Source: CAYZJD01 sp964478455 (GTDB lineage Bacteria > Acidobacteriota > Terriglobia > Bryobacterales > Bryobacteraceae). Taken from it: a stretch of 16,247 nt of DNA. Location of the stretch: positions 1-16,247 of the forward strand of contig CAYZJD010000064.1 in assembly GCA_964478455.1 (NCBI GenBank), read 5' to 3'. Numbering within the stretch: the first letter of the stretch is position 1; the number at the start of each line of letters is the position of its first letter. The translations under genes and the position numbers were made by a program. Below, piece after piece: positions 1 through 8,436 of this stretch. Under the pieces are notes generated by a model. That model was not told where the DNA came from, searched no databases, and worked only from the letters and a program-made list of their open reading frames with translations.

Positions 1-222
1 GGCGGTGTCACTGTCTCTTATTTCGAGTGGGTGCAGAACGAGCAACACCTCTCCTGGAATCTTTGCGATGTTCACAACCGGTTGGAACACGTCATGAAGC
101 GGGCATTCAACGAGGTGCTCAACTTCCACGTGGATCGCAAGGTGAGCATGCGGCTCGCCGCCAACATGCTCGGCGTCAGCCGAGTGGCCGAAGCCACCGT
201 TACTCGCGGGCTGTATCCCTGA
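1..222 (+). CDS. gdhA: Glutamate dehydrogenase, C-terminal fragment (cut by window start)
   Basis: The frame is open from the first base and stops at TGA 220-222, giving 73 residues. It begins GGVTVSYFEWVQN, the strongly conserved stretch near the C-terminus of hexameric glutamate dehydrogenases (Glu/Leu/Phe/Val dehydrogenase family), and ends ANMLGVSRVAEATVTRGLYP, which fits the usual C-terminal helix. The enzyme interconverts glutamate with 2-oxoglutarate and ammonia using NAD(P)H. The catalytic and most nucleotide-binding residues lie upstream of the window, so the cofactor cannot be judged. An internal GTG at position 31 is not the start, because homology continues above it. The gene is convergent with the glycosidase gene that ends 43 bases further on. 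I see no clear terminator in that short gap. Confidence 0.88.
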   Translation, partial: GGVTVSYFEWVQNEQHLSWNLCDVHNRLEHVMKRAFNEVLNFHVDRKVSMRLAANMLGVSRVAEATVTRGLYP

Positions 223-265
223 TCCCGCCGCCGCGCCTCTGCGGGCCGCCTCCCGGCAACCTTCG

Positions 266-2188
266 TCAGTGCCCGGGGCAGAAGCGGTCTTTCCGGTTCT
301 CCTTGATCCAGACCGCTTCGATACACCCCGACGGCAGCGATCGAAACGACTTGTCGCCGAAGTTCGCCGTGAGCGACACTTCCTCACCGTAGGTCGCTTG
401 CTGGACAGTCCTGTCTTCGGTGAGCCACTGGAAACCGGACAGCGGCTTGTCGCCTGAGCGGCGGTGAATCGGTGAGAAGAACCGGTACAGTTCTTGAAAC
501 CTCCGCCTGTGGTGGCGGAGTTCCCCGACATCCAGGCTCCAGATGGACGGCACGTTGTAAAGCAGTTCCAGCAACACACGCGTCTCGACCAGTTCAGGGA
601 ATTTCATCAGCGGCGTGTCCCAGCGGTCGGTCGCAATCACCGAGCCGTGGAACGCCGCCTGGTAGAGCGGAACGCGGTAGCGCGGGTCATACCTCGTCTT
701 CCCGAAGCCGCCCCCGGCCTTCACCGGCTTGAAGAACACCCGCGGCCTCTCCGGCGGCCACCATCCTCCGTAGCTGTTTTTGTCGCGCAGAAGCTTCCAC
801 AACATGGAATTAAATACGGCCTCGGCGCCGTGAGCGAAGTCGGTCACCGGGGCGCTCCATGCCGCCCCGCCTTCCGAGCCCAGCACCAGGCCTCGGTCCC
901 GGATGAACTGCATCCGCTTCAGCCGGTTGAGACGATCTTTCGCCGGCGTCATCGGGTGCGCCGTCGAGTAATCGTCAAATAACTCTCCATACGCATCGAC
1001 GTCGAGAAAATAAGTATTGATGCCAGTCCGTACATGGCTGGCCACCCGCCGCTCCATGTAGTGCTTCGCCGGTTCTGCCTGCTCCAGTGCCTCCGAACTC
1101 AGCTCGCATCCGCGCCGTCCAAATCCTTCCTTCACCCGCCCTCGTTCGTCGATGATGCAGCCGCTCGTGTACAGCTCGAGGTCCCAGACCGCATTCGGAG
1201 CATCGGCTGAACGGGGGTCCTGGATGTTGGCGAAGGAGTCGTAATGCCCGACAAGATAGCCCTGCGCCTTTGCCGCGGCGATGTACTTCTCATCTGCCAG
1301 GTGCCGGTCCTTGCGCGCATCCTGGTCGTAGCCGAGCCACATCCGGTCCACGGCCATCGCCTTCAGTTCCTCGAGCAGCGCCGTCGTCCGGCCATCCCCG
1401 TAAACATACGCGTGGGGTGCGCCCAGCAGCTTCGCCACCTCTGGGTTCCGCCGTATCTTCTCGGCCAGCGTCACGTACTGTCCTCGCTCCATGAGCCACT
1501 GCCGGAACTCCACGGCGGGGGCCACCGGCGCAGCACCGCCCACCCAGATCGCGATCTCGTACGGGACGGCGCCATCGCGCTTGCGGAAAGAATGGATCGC
1601 CCGCGTCGACAGCCGCCCGTTCGCCGCCGAGGTGCAAACCTCCGTTCGGAGATCGCTCACCGCCAGATAAGTGATGGTGCGGCTGCCGAGATGGTGACTC
1701 CAAAAAGGCATCGACAACCCGCCATGCGCGGTGTAACACGGACTCTCGGCCAGTTGTTTCCTCCAGAAAGCATCCCCAAGCGGGATGTAGAGACCTTCCC
1801 CGTCCGGGTAGATCAGCGCCGAAACTCGCTCATCGGCGCCCGTCACCGGCCAGGTGAAGTCTTGATCGCGGCTCGTCTCGAAGCGGACGTGGAGCCGGTT
1901 CTTCACCACTGACACAGTTACCTGCATGTCGAGCGGCGGAATGGACCAGCGGACGGCCCCATTCGCGCTGGTGAGGCCGCGTACCGACAACGGCGCGGCA
2001 CTGCTGACGGTGACAAGTATCTCCTCTGTCTCTCCCCGGAGCCGGCCGTGAATTCTGAGCGCCTCGGGCTCAATCCGCGCTTCCCAATCGTCGAGTCGGA
2101 ATAGCGTATCCGCGCTGCCCGGCCAGGGAAACCCAGCGGCCCAGAGCAGGCAGCTCAGCGCCGTGATGAGCGAGGGCCGCCGCCTCAT
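266..2188 (-). CDS. Secreted glycoside hydrolase, GH129/GH101-related
   Basis: This is a 640-residue protein. Residues 1-26 look like a signal peptide: basic MRRRPS, a hydrophobic stretch, and a possible cleavage after GSA before DTLF. A beta-rich N-terminal part (about 27-230) is followed by a probable barrel domain. The block TYFLDVDAYGE (D396, D398) and the block GLVLGSEGG (E439), 43 residues apart, look like the nucleophile and acid/base motifs of the GH101/GH129 alpha-N-acetylgalactosaminidase clan. This comes from memory of the motifs, without a profile search. It would act in the periplasm or outside the cell on O-linked glycans or alpha-linked polysaccharide, but the substrate is unknown. 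The ATG has no clear Shine-Dalgarno sequence. It lies 26 bases after the stop of the RND permease on the same strand, so co-transcription is possible. A generic uncharacterised secreted hydrolase is the alternative. Confidence 0.72.
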   Translation of the reverse strand: MRRRPSLITALSCLLWAAGFPWPGSADTLFRLDDWEARIEPEALRIHGRLRGETEEILVTVSSAAPLSVRGLTSANGAVRWSIPPLDMQVTVSVVKNRLHVRFETSRDQDFTWPVTGADERVSALIYPDGEGLYIPLGDAFWRKQLAESPCYTAHGGLSMPFWSHHLGSRTITYLAVSDLRTEVCTSAANGRLSTRAIHSFRKRDGAVPYEIAIWVGGAAPVAPAVEFRQWLMERGQYVTLAEKIRRNPEVAKLLGAPHAYVYGDGRTTALLEELKAMAVDRMWLGYDQDARKDRHLADEKYIAAAKAQGYLVGHYDSFANIQDPRSADAPNAVWDLELYTSGCIIDERGRVKEGFGRRGCELSSEALEQAEPAKHYMERRVASHVRTGINTYFLDVDAYGELFDDYSTAHPMTPAKDRLNRLKRMQFIRDRGLVLGSEGGAAWSAPVTDFAHGAEAVFNSMLWKLLRDKNSYGGWWPPERPRVFFKPVKAGGGFGKTRYDPRYRVPLYQAAFHGSVIATDRWDTPLMKFPELVETRVLLELLYNVPSIWSLDVGELRHHRRRFQELYRFFSPIHRRSGDKPLSGFQWLTEDRTVQQATYGEEVSLTANFGDKSFRSLPSGCIEAVWIKENRKDRFCPGH

Positions 2189-2214
2189 GCAGTCGAGTCT
2201 ACCGGACTGTGAGA

Positions 2215-5200
2215 CTACCGGAGTGGCACGGAAAAATGGGGCAGTTCAGGCTGACCCCTTTTGCGGCCCGCCCAGCGCTGGAAGCGCTCCAGGTACAGGT
2301 AGATCACCGGGGTGATGTAAAGGGTCAGCGTCTGGGAAACGAGCAGGCCGCCAACCACAGCGAGGCCGAGCGGCTGACGGGCGTCCGCTCCTTCGCCGTA
2401 GCCCAGCGCGATCGGCAGCGTGCCGAACAGCGCCGCGACTGTCGTCATCATGATCGGCCGGAAACGCAGCATGCAGCCGGTGTAAATGGCATCCCGCGGG
2501 TTCTTCCCTTCTACCCGCTGCGCCTCCAGCGCGAAGTCGATCATCATGATCGCGTTCTTCTTGACCACGCCGAACAGCATGATCAGCCCGACGAATGCGT
2601 ACAGGTCCAGGTCCTTGTGGAACAGCCGGAGCGTCAGCAGCGCGCCGAACACCGCCGAAGGCAGCCCCGAGAGAATCGTGATCGGATGGATGTAGCTCTC
2701 ATACAGGATGCCGAGCACGATGTAGATGACCAGAATGGCCACGATCAGCAGGATCGACATCCCCTGGAACGACTGCTGAAACTCCTTCACCGTGCCCTGG
2801 AAGTTCACGTTGATCGTGGCCGGCATGCGGAGTTCACTCACCGCCTCGTTTACTTGCTCGGCCGCGTCGCCGAGCGAGAAGCCGGGCCTCAGATTGAAGG
2901 ACACCGTTACTGCCGGCAGTTGCCCGAAATGGTTGACGGTCAAAGGACCCACCGTACGCGTCAGCCCCACCACCTCGGCCAGCGGCACAAGCCGCCCTTG
3001 CGAGCTCCGCACGTAAAGCTTGGAAAGCGAATCGGGACTCCGCTGGTACTGCGGCTCGACCTCCATGACCACGGCGTACTCGTTGGCCGGCGTAAAGATG
3101 GTGGAAACCTGGCGGTTGCCGTACGAGCTGTAGAGCGCGTCCTGGATCTGCTCCGGCGTCACGCCGACCGCCATCGCCCGGTCCCGATCGATGTNNNNNN
3201 NNNNNNNNNNNNNNNNNNNNNNNNNNNNNNNNNNNNNNNNNNNNNNNNNNNNNNNNNNNNNNNNNNNNNNNNNNNNNNNNNNNNNNNNNNNNNNTCCTGG
3301 ATCTGCTCCGGCGTCACGCCGACCGCCATCGCCCGGTCCCGATCGATGTCGGCCAGGATCTGCGGACTTGAGATCAGCAAGTCGGAGTTCACGTCCACAA
3401 AACCCGGAAGGGTACGCATCTTGTCCACCAGGCGCGGCACCCACACGTAGATCTCTTTCAGGTTCACACTCTGGAGCGTCATCTGGTAAACGCTGGTGGT
3501 GAACTGGCCGCTGATGGTGATCGGCGGCGGGTTCTGGAGAAAGGCGAGGATGCCCGGCACGGTCGAGAGCTTGGGCCGCAGCTCCTCCATGGTCTGGTCC
3601 ACCGAAAGCCGCCGCTCTTCGCGCGGCTTCAGCCGCACGAACATGAAGCCCTGGTTGCCGCTCCCGACAAACGCCCCCAGGCTTTGCACGTTGGGGTCTT
3701 TGGCAACGATGTCGACGACGGCCCGGTGGTGCTTCGCCATCGATTCGAACGAGATGTCCTCGCCGGCCATCGTCACCCCGAAGATGAAGCCGCTATCCTG
3801 GCTCGGGATGAAGCCGGTCGGCATGGCGAAGAACAGGTAGATCGTCCCGGCCAGCAACGCGACGGCGGCGGTAAGAGTGGCGAACTGGTGCCGCAGCACT
3901 CTCCGTAGCGTGTAATCGTAGAAACGTGCCATCAGCAGGAAGCCGGCCTCGAGGGCGCGGTACAGCGGTCCGTGCCGGCCGTGGTCGAACCGCAGGAACC
4001 GGCTTCCGAGCATCGGCGTGAAGCTGAGCGAAACGAAACCAGAGATCAGGATCGCCACCGCGATCGTCACCGAGAACTCGTGGAGCAGCCTCCCGACGAT
4101 GCCGCCCATGAACAGGACCGGGATGAACACGGCCACCAGCGACAGCGTCATGGAGATGATCGTGAAGCCGATTTCCTTTGAAGCTGCGAACGCCGCTTCC
4201 ATCCGGCCCTTCCCCATTTCCATGTGCCGCACGATGTTTTCGAGCATCACGATGGCGTCGTCCACCACGAAGCCCACCGACAGCGTCAGCGCCATCAGGG
4301 AGAGGTTGTTCAGGCTGTAACCGAGCAGATACATCACCGCGAACGTGCCGACGATCGAGAGCGGCACCGCGACCCCGGGGATCAGCGTGGCCGAGAGGTT
4401 TCTCAGGAACAGAAAGATCACCATCACCACCAGGCACACCGTCAGCACCAGCGTGAACTCGACATCCCGGATGGAGCCGCGGATCGACTCCGAAGCGTCG
4501 AAGGCCACCTCGAGCTTCACCGAGGGGGGGATCTCGCTGCGAAACACCGGCAGCAGGCGCCGGATGTTGTCCACGACCTCTACCGTGTTCGTGCCGGGCT
4601 GGCGCTGGATGGCGAGAATCACGCCGCGGACCCCGCCAAACCAGGCGGCCGCCTTCTCGTTCTCTACGCTGTCGAGAACGCGGCCAAGCTGCTCCAGCCT
4701 CACCGGCGTCCCGTTCCGCCAGGCGACAATGACCGGCCGGTACTCGGCGGCCCTCATCAACTGGCCGGTGGACTCGACCGTGAACGCCTGCTTGCTGCCG
4801 TGCAGCCGGCCGGTGGGCAGGTTCACGTTGCTCTGCCGGATGGCCCGTTGCACCTCGTCGATGCCGATGCCGCGCGCCGCCAGCTCGTCGGGATTCACCT
4901 GCACCCGCACAGCGTACTTCTGGCTTCCGTAAACAATGACCCGCGACACGCCGCTGACCATCGAAATGCGCTGCGCCAGCAGCGTGTCGGCGTACTCGTC
5001 CACCGTGTACAGTGGCAGCGTCGCGGAAGTGAGTGACAGGTACAGCACCGGCCTCTCGGCCGGATTCGCCTTCTGGTAAGACGGCGGCCGGGGCATGTTC
5101 GGCGGAAGCCGGCCGCCCGCGTTCGAAATGGCCGCCTGGATGTCCTGCGCGGCGGCGTCGATGTCGCGCTCGAGCGCGAACTGCACCGTGATCTGCGTGA

Positions 5201-5462
5201 TCCCTTGCGAGTTCGTCGAGCTCATCTGCTGCACGCCGGCGATGGTGGAGAACTCGCGCTCAAGCGGCGTCGCCACCGACGCAGCCATCGTCTCCGGGCT
5301 CGCTCCCGGAAGCACCGCCTGCACCTGGATCGTCGGGTAATCTACGCTCGGCAACGCGGCCACCGGAAGCGCACGAAATCCCACGATCCCGAACAGAAGG
5401 ATGGCGAAGGTGACCAGCGAGGTCATCACCGGGCGCTCGATGAAGATGCGCGAGATGTGCAT
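2215..5462 (-). CDS. RND efflux permease, HAE1 family (MdtB/MdtC/AcrB-like), interrupted by an assembly gap
   Basis: This is the inner-membrane proton-driven pump of a tripartite efflux system. Translation from ATG 5462 gives MHISRIFIERPVMTSLV, a typical RND start, then a first transmembrane helix, the periplasmic porter domain, and NLSLMALTLSVGFVVDDAIV with the proton-relay pair D401-D402. The second half carries the conserved lysine of FGVVKKNAIMMIDFA. The frame breaks at 3195-3294 (100 N), which is flanked by identical 55-nt copies. Deleting 155 bases (N plus one copy) leaves 3093 bases, exactly 1030 codons plus TAG 2215, and joins GVTPEQIQ to DALYSSYGNRQVSTIF as expected for this family. 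The length is normal. The last 15 or so residues come from the dispersed repeat. The start is 2 bases after the adaptor stop, so the two form an operon. No outer-membrane channel gene is in the window. The drug or metabolite exported is unknown. Confidence 0.93.
2233..2258 (-). repeat. Dispersed stop/hairpin repeat, copy 1
   Basis: Read on the minus strand this is GGGGTCAGCCTGA followed by ACTGCCCCATTTT, preceded by AAAA and followed by one more T. It differs from copy 3 (14918-14943) at one base. GGGG-T-CAG can pair with CTGCCCC around a 6-base loop (CCTGAA), leaving the T bulged, and a T run follows, so it resembles an intrinsic terminator. It lies at the 3' end of the RND permease gene in the sense direction. 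Here it is read in a different frame from copies 2 and 3, so it adds the tail residues GQPELPHFS rather than a stop. No transposase is nearby. Relation to REP elements mobilised by RAYT transposases is only a suggestion. Confidence 0.8.
3140..3349. other. Scaffold gap (100 N) with duplicated 55-nt flanks
   Basis: Positions 3195-3294 are exactly 100 N. The 55 bases before it (3140-3194) and the 55 after it (3295-3349) are identical, both running from TCCTGGATCTGC to CGATCGATGT. This is what a scaffolder writes when two contigs end in a shared overlap of the assembler k-mer (k=55) that was not merged. Collapsing it restores the RND permease frame. It should not be read as a biological tandem repeat or a frameshift. 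Confidence 0.95.
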
Positions 5463-5464
5463 GG

Positions 5465-6670
5465 CTAAAGCTTCTGCGACTCGATCGCGCTGGCTGCCAC
5501 CGCCCGGATTTTGGCGCCCGGGAACAGGCGCAGTTGGCCGTCGGTTACCACCGTCTCGCCAACCGCCACTCCTTTGTCAATGACCGCCCTACCCCCGGTG
5601 ACAGGCCCCACCGAGACCGGCCGGAATTCCACCGTCTGGTCGGGCTTCACCACGTAGACGAACAGCCCCTGCTGCCCGGCCTGCACCGCCTCGGATGGCA
5701 CCAGCACCGCCTCGCTCGTTTCCAGTCGCATCACTACGTTCACGAACTGGCCAGGCCAGAGAAGGCGCGCCTCGTTGTCGAATAGGGCCTTCAGGCGGAT
5801 TGTCCCGGTGTTCGAGTCCACCGTGTTGTCGATCACCGTGAGGAAGCCGCGCGCGTGCTTGCCGGGGGAGTCCGACGACGACGCTTCCACCGGCAGCTTG
5901 CCGGAGGCGCTTTTAGCCCGGATCTCGGCCAGGCGGCGCTCCGGAACGCCGAACGTTATGAAGATCGGGGCGATCTGGTTGATCACCACGAGCGCCTCGT
6001 CGCCGTTGGCCTTCACCAGATTCCCGGCATGCACCAGCAGGTTGCCGGTGCGGCCAGAAACCGGCGAGCGGATTTCACAGTAGCCCAGGTCGAGCTTGGC
6101 GCGCTCCACCGCGGCCCGGTCGCTTTCGAGGGATGCTCGCGCGCTCTCGATTGCCGCCTCGTCGGCGCGGATCGCTTCCCGTAGCGCATCGGCGTTGGTG
6201 CGCACCAGGTCGTACTGGCTGCGCGCGGCGATGCCCTGCTGGAACAGCTCCCGGTAGCGCGCTTCCTCCGCCTCGGCGTTCTTAGCCTGGGCGCGGTCAC
6301 GGCCAAGGTTCGCTTCCGCCTGCCGGAGTTGCGCCATGTCTCTGGCGACGGCGGCTTCGGCCTGGCGGAGCACCTCGCGGTAGGGGCGCGGGTCGATCTC
6401 GAACAGCAGGTCGCCCTCGCTGACGTCCGCCCCTTCTATGAACCGCACGCGAAGGAGTTGCCCCGCAACCTGTGACTTCACTTCCACGGTCGCATAAGGC
6501 TCGACCGTACCGACGGCACGGTCCTCCACCGGAACCGGCTCCCGCGCTGCCACGGCCACGCTCACCGGCACTGCGGGCATAGCACGGGCCGGCTGCGCCT
6601 GCTGCGACTTGCAGCCGGCCAGCACTATGGCAACCGCAAACACTCCCGCAACTCTGGGCGCTGTTTGCAC
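5465..6670 (-). CDS. RND efflux periplasmic adaptor lipoprotein (membrane fusion protein)
   Basis: This 401-residue subunit bridges the RND pump and an outer-membrane channel. I place the start at GTG 6670 because AGGAGG (6686-6681) lies 10 bases upstream, and because the new N-terminus, MQTAPRVAGVFAVAIVLAGC, is a lipoprotein signal with the lipobox LAGC and lipidation at C20. A longer in-frame start at 6847 would overlap the upstream gene and add a non-signal tail. After the signal come a lipoyl/barrel-sandwich half (AVGTVEPYATVEVKSQVAGQ), an Ala/Arg/Glu-rich alpha-helical hairpin, the second half with CEIRSPVSGRTGNLLVHAGN, a beta-barrel (FGVPERRLAEI) and a membrane-proximal domain ending GAKIRAVAASAIESQKL. 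These are the hallmarks of the HlyD/AcrA type family. It stops 2 bases before the permease ATG, so the two genes are almost surely one transcript. Confidence 0.93.
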   Translation of the reverse strand: MQTAPRVAGVFAVAIVLAGCKSQQAQPARAMPAVPVSVAVAAREPVPVEDRAVGTVEPYATVEVKSQVAGQLLRVRFIEGADVSEGDLLFEIDPRPYREVLRQAEAAVARDMAQLRQAEANLGRDRAQAKNAEAEEARYRELFQQGIAARSQYDLVRTNADALREAIRADEAAIESARASLESDRAAVERAKLDLGYCEIRSPVSGRTGNLLVHAGNLVKANGDEALVVINQIAPIFITFGVPERRLAEIRAKSASGKLPVEASSSDSPGKHARGFLTVIDNTVDSNTGTIRLKALFDNEARLLWPGQFVNVVMRLETSEAVLVPSEAVQAGQQGLFVYVVKPDQTVEFRPVSVGPVTGGRAVIDKGVAVGETVVTDGQLRLFPGAKIRAVAASAIESQKL

Positions 6671-6680
6671 TGGGGTCGTT

Positions 6681-6686
6681 CCTCCT
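6681..6686 (-). promoter_or_regulatory. Shine-Dalgarno site fixing the adaptor start
   Basis: On the minus strand this reads AGGAGG, a perfect anti-SD match, 10 bases before GTG 6670. It decides the start of the efflux adaptor in favour of the lipoprotein form. The 103-base interval upstream (6671-6773) also contains TACACT, a possible -10, but no convincing -35 box. Confidence 0.75.
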
Positions 6687-6773
6687 GGGACGGTTTTCTC
6701 AGTGTACCTGAAGCCGCGCATCCAGGCCCACGAGGCAGGAGTCGCGGGCCGCGAACCGGTGGCCGAAGGCCGC

Positions 6774-7841
6774 CTACTGTTGTCGCAGCGACGGCATGGG
6801 GATTGCAATGTTGTACGTTGTCGCGGCCACGCCCATTCCGCCTTCACAGGTGTTGGGCGGCGTCGTACACAACGTCCGCGTCCCCTGGCACTCGGCCGCC
6901 CAGAACATGTAGCCGAGCATGCCTGGGGTCGTTCCGGCGCCGTTGGGCGTCACCGTCTGCACATAGTTGCCGGTGGATTTCTGCAACGAGTTGTTGAAAT
7001 TGACGCACTCGGGCGCGGGCTTGCGCCCGGTAACCAGCCAGAGGCTGCCAGTGAACTTGGCCGGCGCCAGGGGGAGAATCGGAGGATCGTACCGTGGCTT
7101 GCCGTCAACGTGTTCCTGCCAGTTGGCGATGGCGTCGGACGCGCTCCTGGGCTGCCGGGCGGGCACCATGGCGTTGGCGTAATCGAGCACGGGATTCGTG
7201 GTCGTGAGCCATACCCTGGTGGCGTGCTCGGTCAGGGGGATGAGCCAGCGGTCCCCCGCCGCCAGGTCGATGGTCAGCCGGGCGGCATGATTGCTTCCCG
7301 TGGCGTCGTACGGAAGCTGTGAGCGGTACGCGCTGATGAACGCCTGCAAGCCTTCGAGATTGGGGTTCATGTTCTCCTCGTAATCGATCTCGATACCAAC
7401 GCCAAGGCGCTGTGCCGCGGCCGCCGCGTTCAGCCCCAGTAGCGTGGGGTTCGCGGCCAAGGCCTGATTCCAATAGTCGACGTACGTGATGCCGCCGATA
7501 GAGAGCATCACGCGGACACCCCTGCTCTTGAAGTAATTCACGATCTCCTGCGTCATGCCGGCCGGGATGCCGTTCACGGGTTCATCGTTCAACAGCTTCA
7601 GTGGATTAACGAAGCTCAGGACCACAAGGTTGACCGACGGCCGTCCCGAGCCGTCGCCGCGGTCGATCAGCCAGTGGTTCTTCTGATCGAATTCGACCAT
7701 GTTCCGCACACTGGCCCAGGTGCAGTAATCATTGCCGCAGTGCCAGGCGCCGTAAATCTCCATGGCTGTCGCCCTTGGGGCTGACGCAATCAGAAGGACA
7801 CCCGTCGTCCTCAACAGCCGGAACATGATCTTCGTATCCAT
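6774..7841 (-). CDS. Secreted GH18-like (chitinase-fold) protein
   Basis: This is a 355-residue protein. Residues 1-26 form a signal peptide (LLRTTGVLLIASAPRATA, then MEIYGAW). The mature part has GH18 barrel features: VRVMLSIGG (SxGG, 114-117) on strand 3, GIEIDYEE (149-156) at the position of the DxxDxDxE motif on strand 4, and GYMFWAAECQG near 310 for the last strand. In the catalytic motif the glutamate (E155) and the preceding aspartate (D153) are kept, but the two outer aspartates are V148 and E151. It could be an active chitinase or endo-N-acetylglucosaminidase with altered geometry, or a binding protein. The cysteines of the C-terminal quarter suggest disulphides. The start has GGGAGG about 6 bases upstream. 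It lies 103 bases before the efflux adaptor on the same strand and is divergent from the DinB-like gene. A GGCC-TTC-GGCC hairpin at its stop lacks a T run. Confidence 0.8.
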   Translation of the reverse strand: MDTKIMFRLLRTTGVLLIASAPRATAMEIYGAWHCGNDYCTWASVRNMVEFDQKNHWLIDRGDGSGRPSVNLVVLSFVNPLKLLNDEPVNGIPAGMTQEIVNYFKSRGVRVMLSIGGITYVDYWNQALAANPTLLGLNAAAAAQRLGVGIEIDYEENMNPNLEGLQAFISAYRSQLPYDATGSNHAARLTIDLAAGDRWLIPLTEHATRVWLTTTNPVLDYANAMVPARQPRSASDAIANWQEHVDGKPRYDPPILPLAPAKFTGSLWLVTGRKPAPECVNFNNSLQKSTGNYVQTVTPNGAGTTPGMLGYMFWAAECQGTRTLCTTPPNTCEGGMGVAATTYNIAIPMPSLRQQ

Positions 7842-7861
7842 ATATCCCTCCCGGCGTGCGC

Positions 7862-7891
7862 TTGACCTCCTTGTGCGCCGTTGCCTATCTT
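7862..7891 (+). promoter_or_regulatory. Sigma-70 type promoter of the DinB-like gene, probably leaderless
   Basis: TTGACC (7862-7867) and TATCTT (7886-7891) are separated by 18 bases. Only six bases, GGCTCC, lie between the -10 box and ATG 7898, so the expected transcription start is the A of the start codon or within a base or two of it. There is no Shine-Dalgarno sequence before this ATG, which agrees with a leaderless mRNA. The interval to the divergent GH18-like gene is only 56 bases. Confidence 0.6.
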
Positions 7892-7897
7892 GGCTCC

Positions 7898-8398
7898 ATG
7901 GTCCGTAGCATAGAGGATTTCCTCAACTCCTGGAGCGCCGAAAGCGAGGCTACCCTCAAGGCCCTCCACGCCCTTACCGACTCTTCCCTCGATCAGCGGG
8001 TCACCCCTGACGGCCGCAGCCTGGGTTTTATCGCCTGGCACATCACCACCACGCTCAGCGAGATGATGGGACACGCCGGAGTCCCGGTGGCCGGCCCATC
8101 GGACAAGGAGCCTGCGCCTTCGAGCGCGGCCGCCATCGCTGACGCGTACGAGAAGGCAGCCAAGGCGCTGGCGGAAGCCGTGAAGGAGAAGTGGGCCGAT
8201 TCCCAGCTCACCGACGACATCCCCATGTATGGCGAAACGTGGAAGAAAGGCTTCGTGCTCAGCGCGCTGATCGGCCACCAGATCCACCATCGCGGCCAGA
8301 TGACGGTACTTATGCGGCAGGCCGGGCTGAAGGTGCCGGGCATGTTCGGCCCGTCGAAGGAAGAGTGGGCCGCCTACGGCATGGAGCCGCAGCCATAG
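7898..8398 (+). CDS. DinB-family protein (DinB/YfiT-like putative metalloenzyme)
   Basis: This 166-residue protein starts MVRSIEDFLNSWSAES. The four-helix-bundle DinB fold is indicated by its histidines: H48 in IAWHITTTLSEM, then H127 and H131 in LIGHQIHHRGQM. These are the usual metal-binding triad of the family. Family members are small metal-dependent transferases, such as thiol-dependent S-transferases or maleylpyruvate-isomerase-like enzymes, but the substrate here is unknown. An in-frame ATG at 7856 would add 14 residues. I reject it because those bases form the promoter and translate to sequence unlike the family. It stands alone, divergent from the GH18-like gene, with the next gene 28 bases downstream. 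Confidence 0.85.
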   Translation: MVRSIEDFLNSWSAESEATLKALHALTDSSLDQRVTPDGRSLGFIAWHITTTLSEMMGHAGVPVAGPSDKEPAPSSAAAIADAYEKAAKALAEAVKEKWADSQLTDDIPMYGETWKKGFVLSALIGHQIHHRGQMTVLMRQAGLKVPGMFGPSKEEWAAYGMEPQP

Positions 8399-8401
8399 CT
8401 G

Positions 8402-8436
8402 ATAAGTGGTGAACGGCGGGTGGTAAGTGGTGACGG
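8402..8436 (+). repeat. Five degenerate heptamers
   Basis: Between the DinB-like stop and the next start the sequence can be read as five 7-base units: ATAAGTG, GTGAACG, GCGGGTG, GTAAGTG, GTGACGG. The pattern alternates GTAAGTG-like and GTGA-like units. It spans the GTG starts of the following gene. Such degenerate heptad strings occur in intergenic DNA of some bacteria. With only five units this could be chance. Confidence 0.4.

Noticed and set aside
223..265. Bidirectional terminator between gdhA and the glycosidase
   Set aside because: The 43 bases are GC-rich, but I find no stable stem followed by a T run on either strand.
3140..3349. Biological tandem duplication or frameshift in the permease
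   Set aside because: Exactly 100 N between identical 55-nt ends is an assembly signature, and the frame closes perfectly when collapsed.
2209..5036. Long His/Gln/Arg-rich open frames opposite the RND permease
   Set aside because: They are complements of a clearly recognisable gene in a high-GC sequence, with no domain, start site or conserved motif.
6671..6847. Longer N-terminus for the efflux adaptor
   Set aside because: It overlaps the GH18-like gene and would bury the lipoprotein signal. GTG 6670 has a perfect Shine-Dalgarno site.
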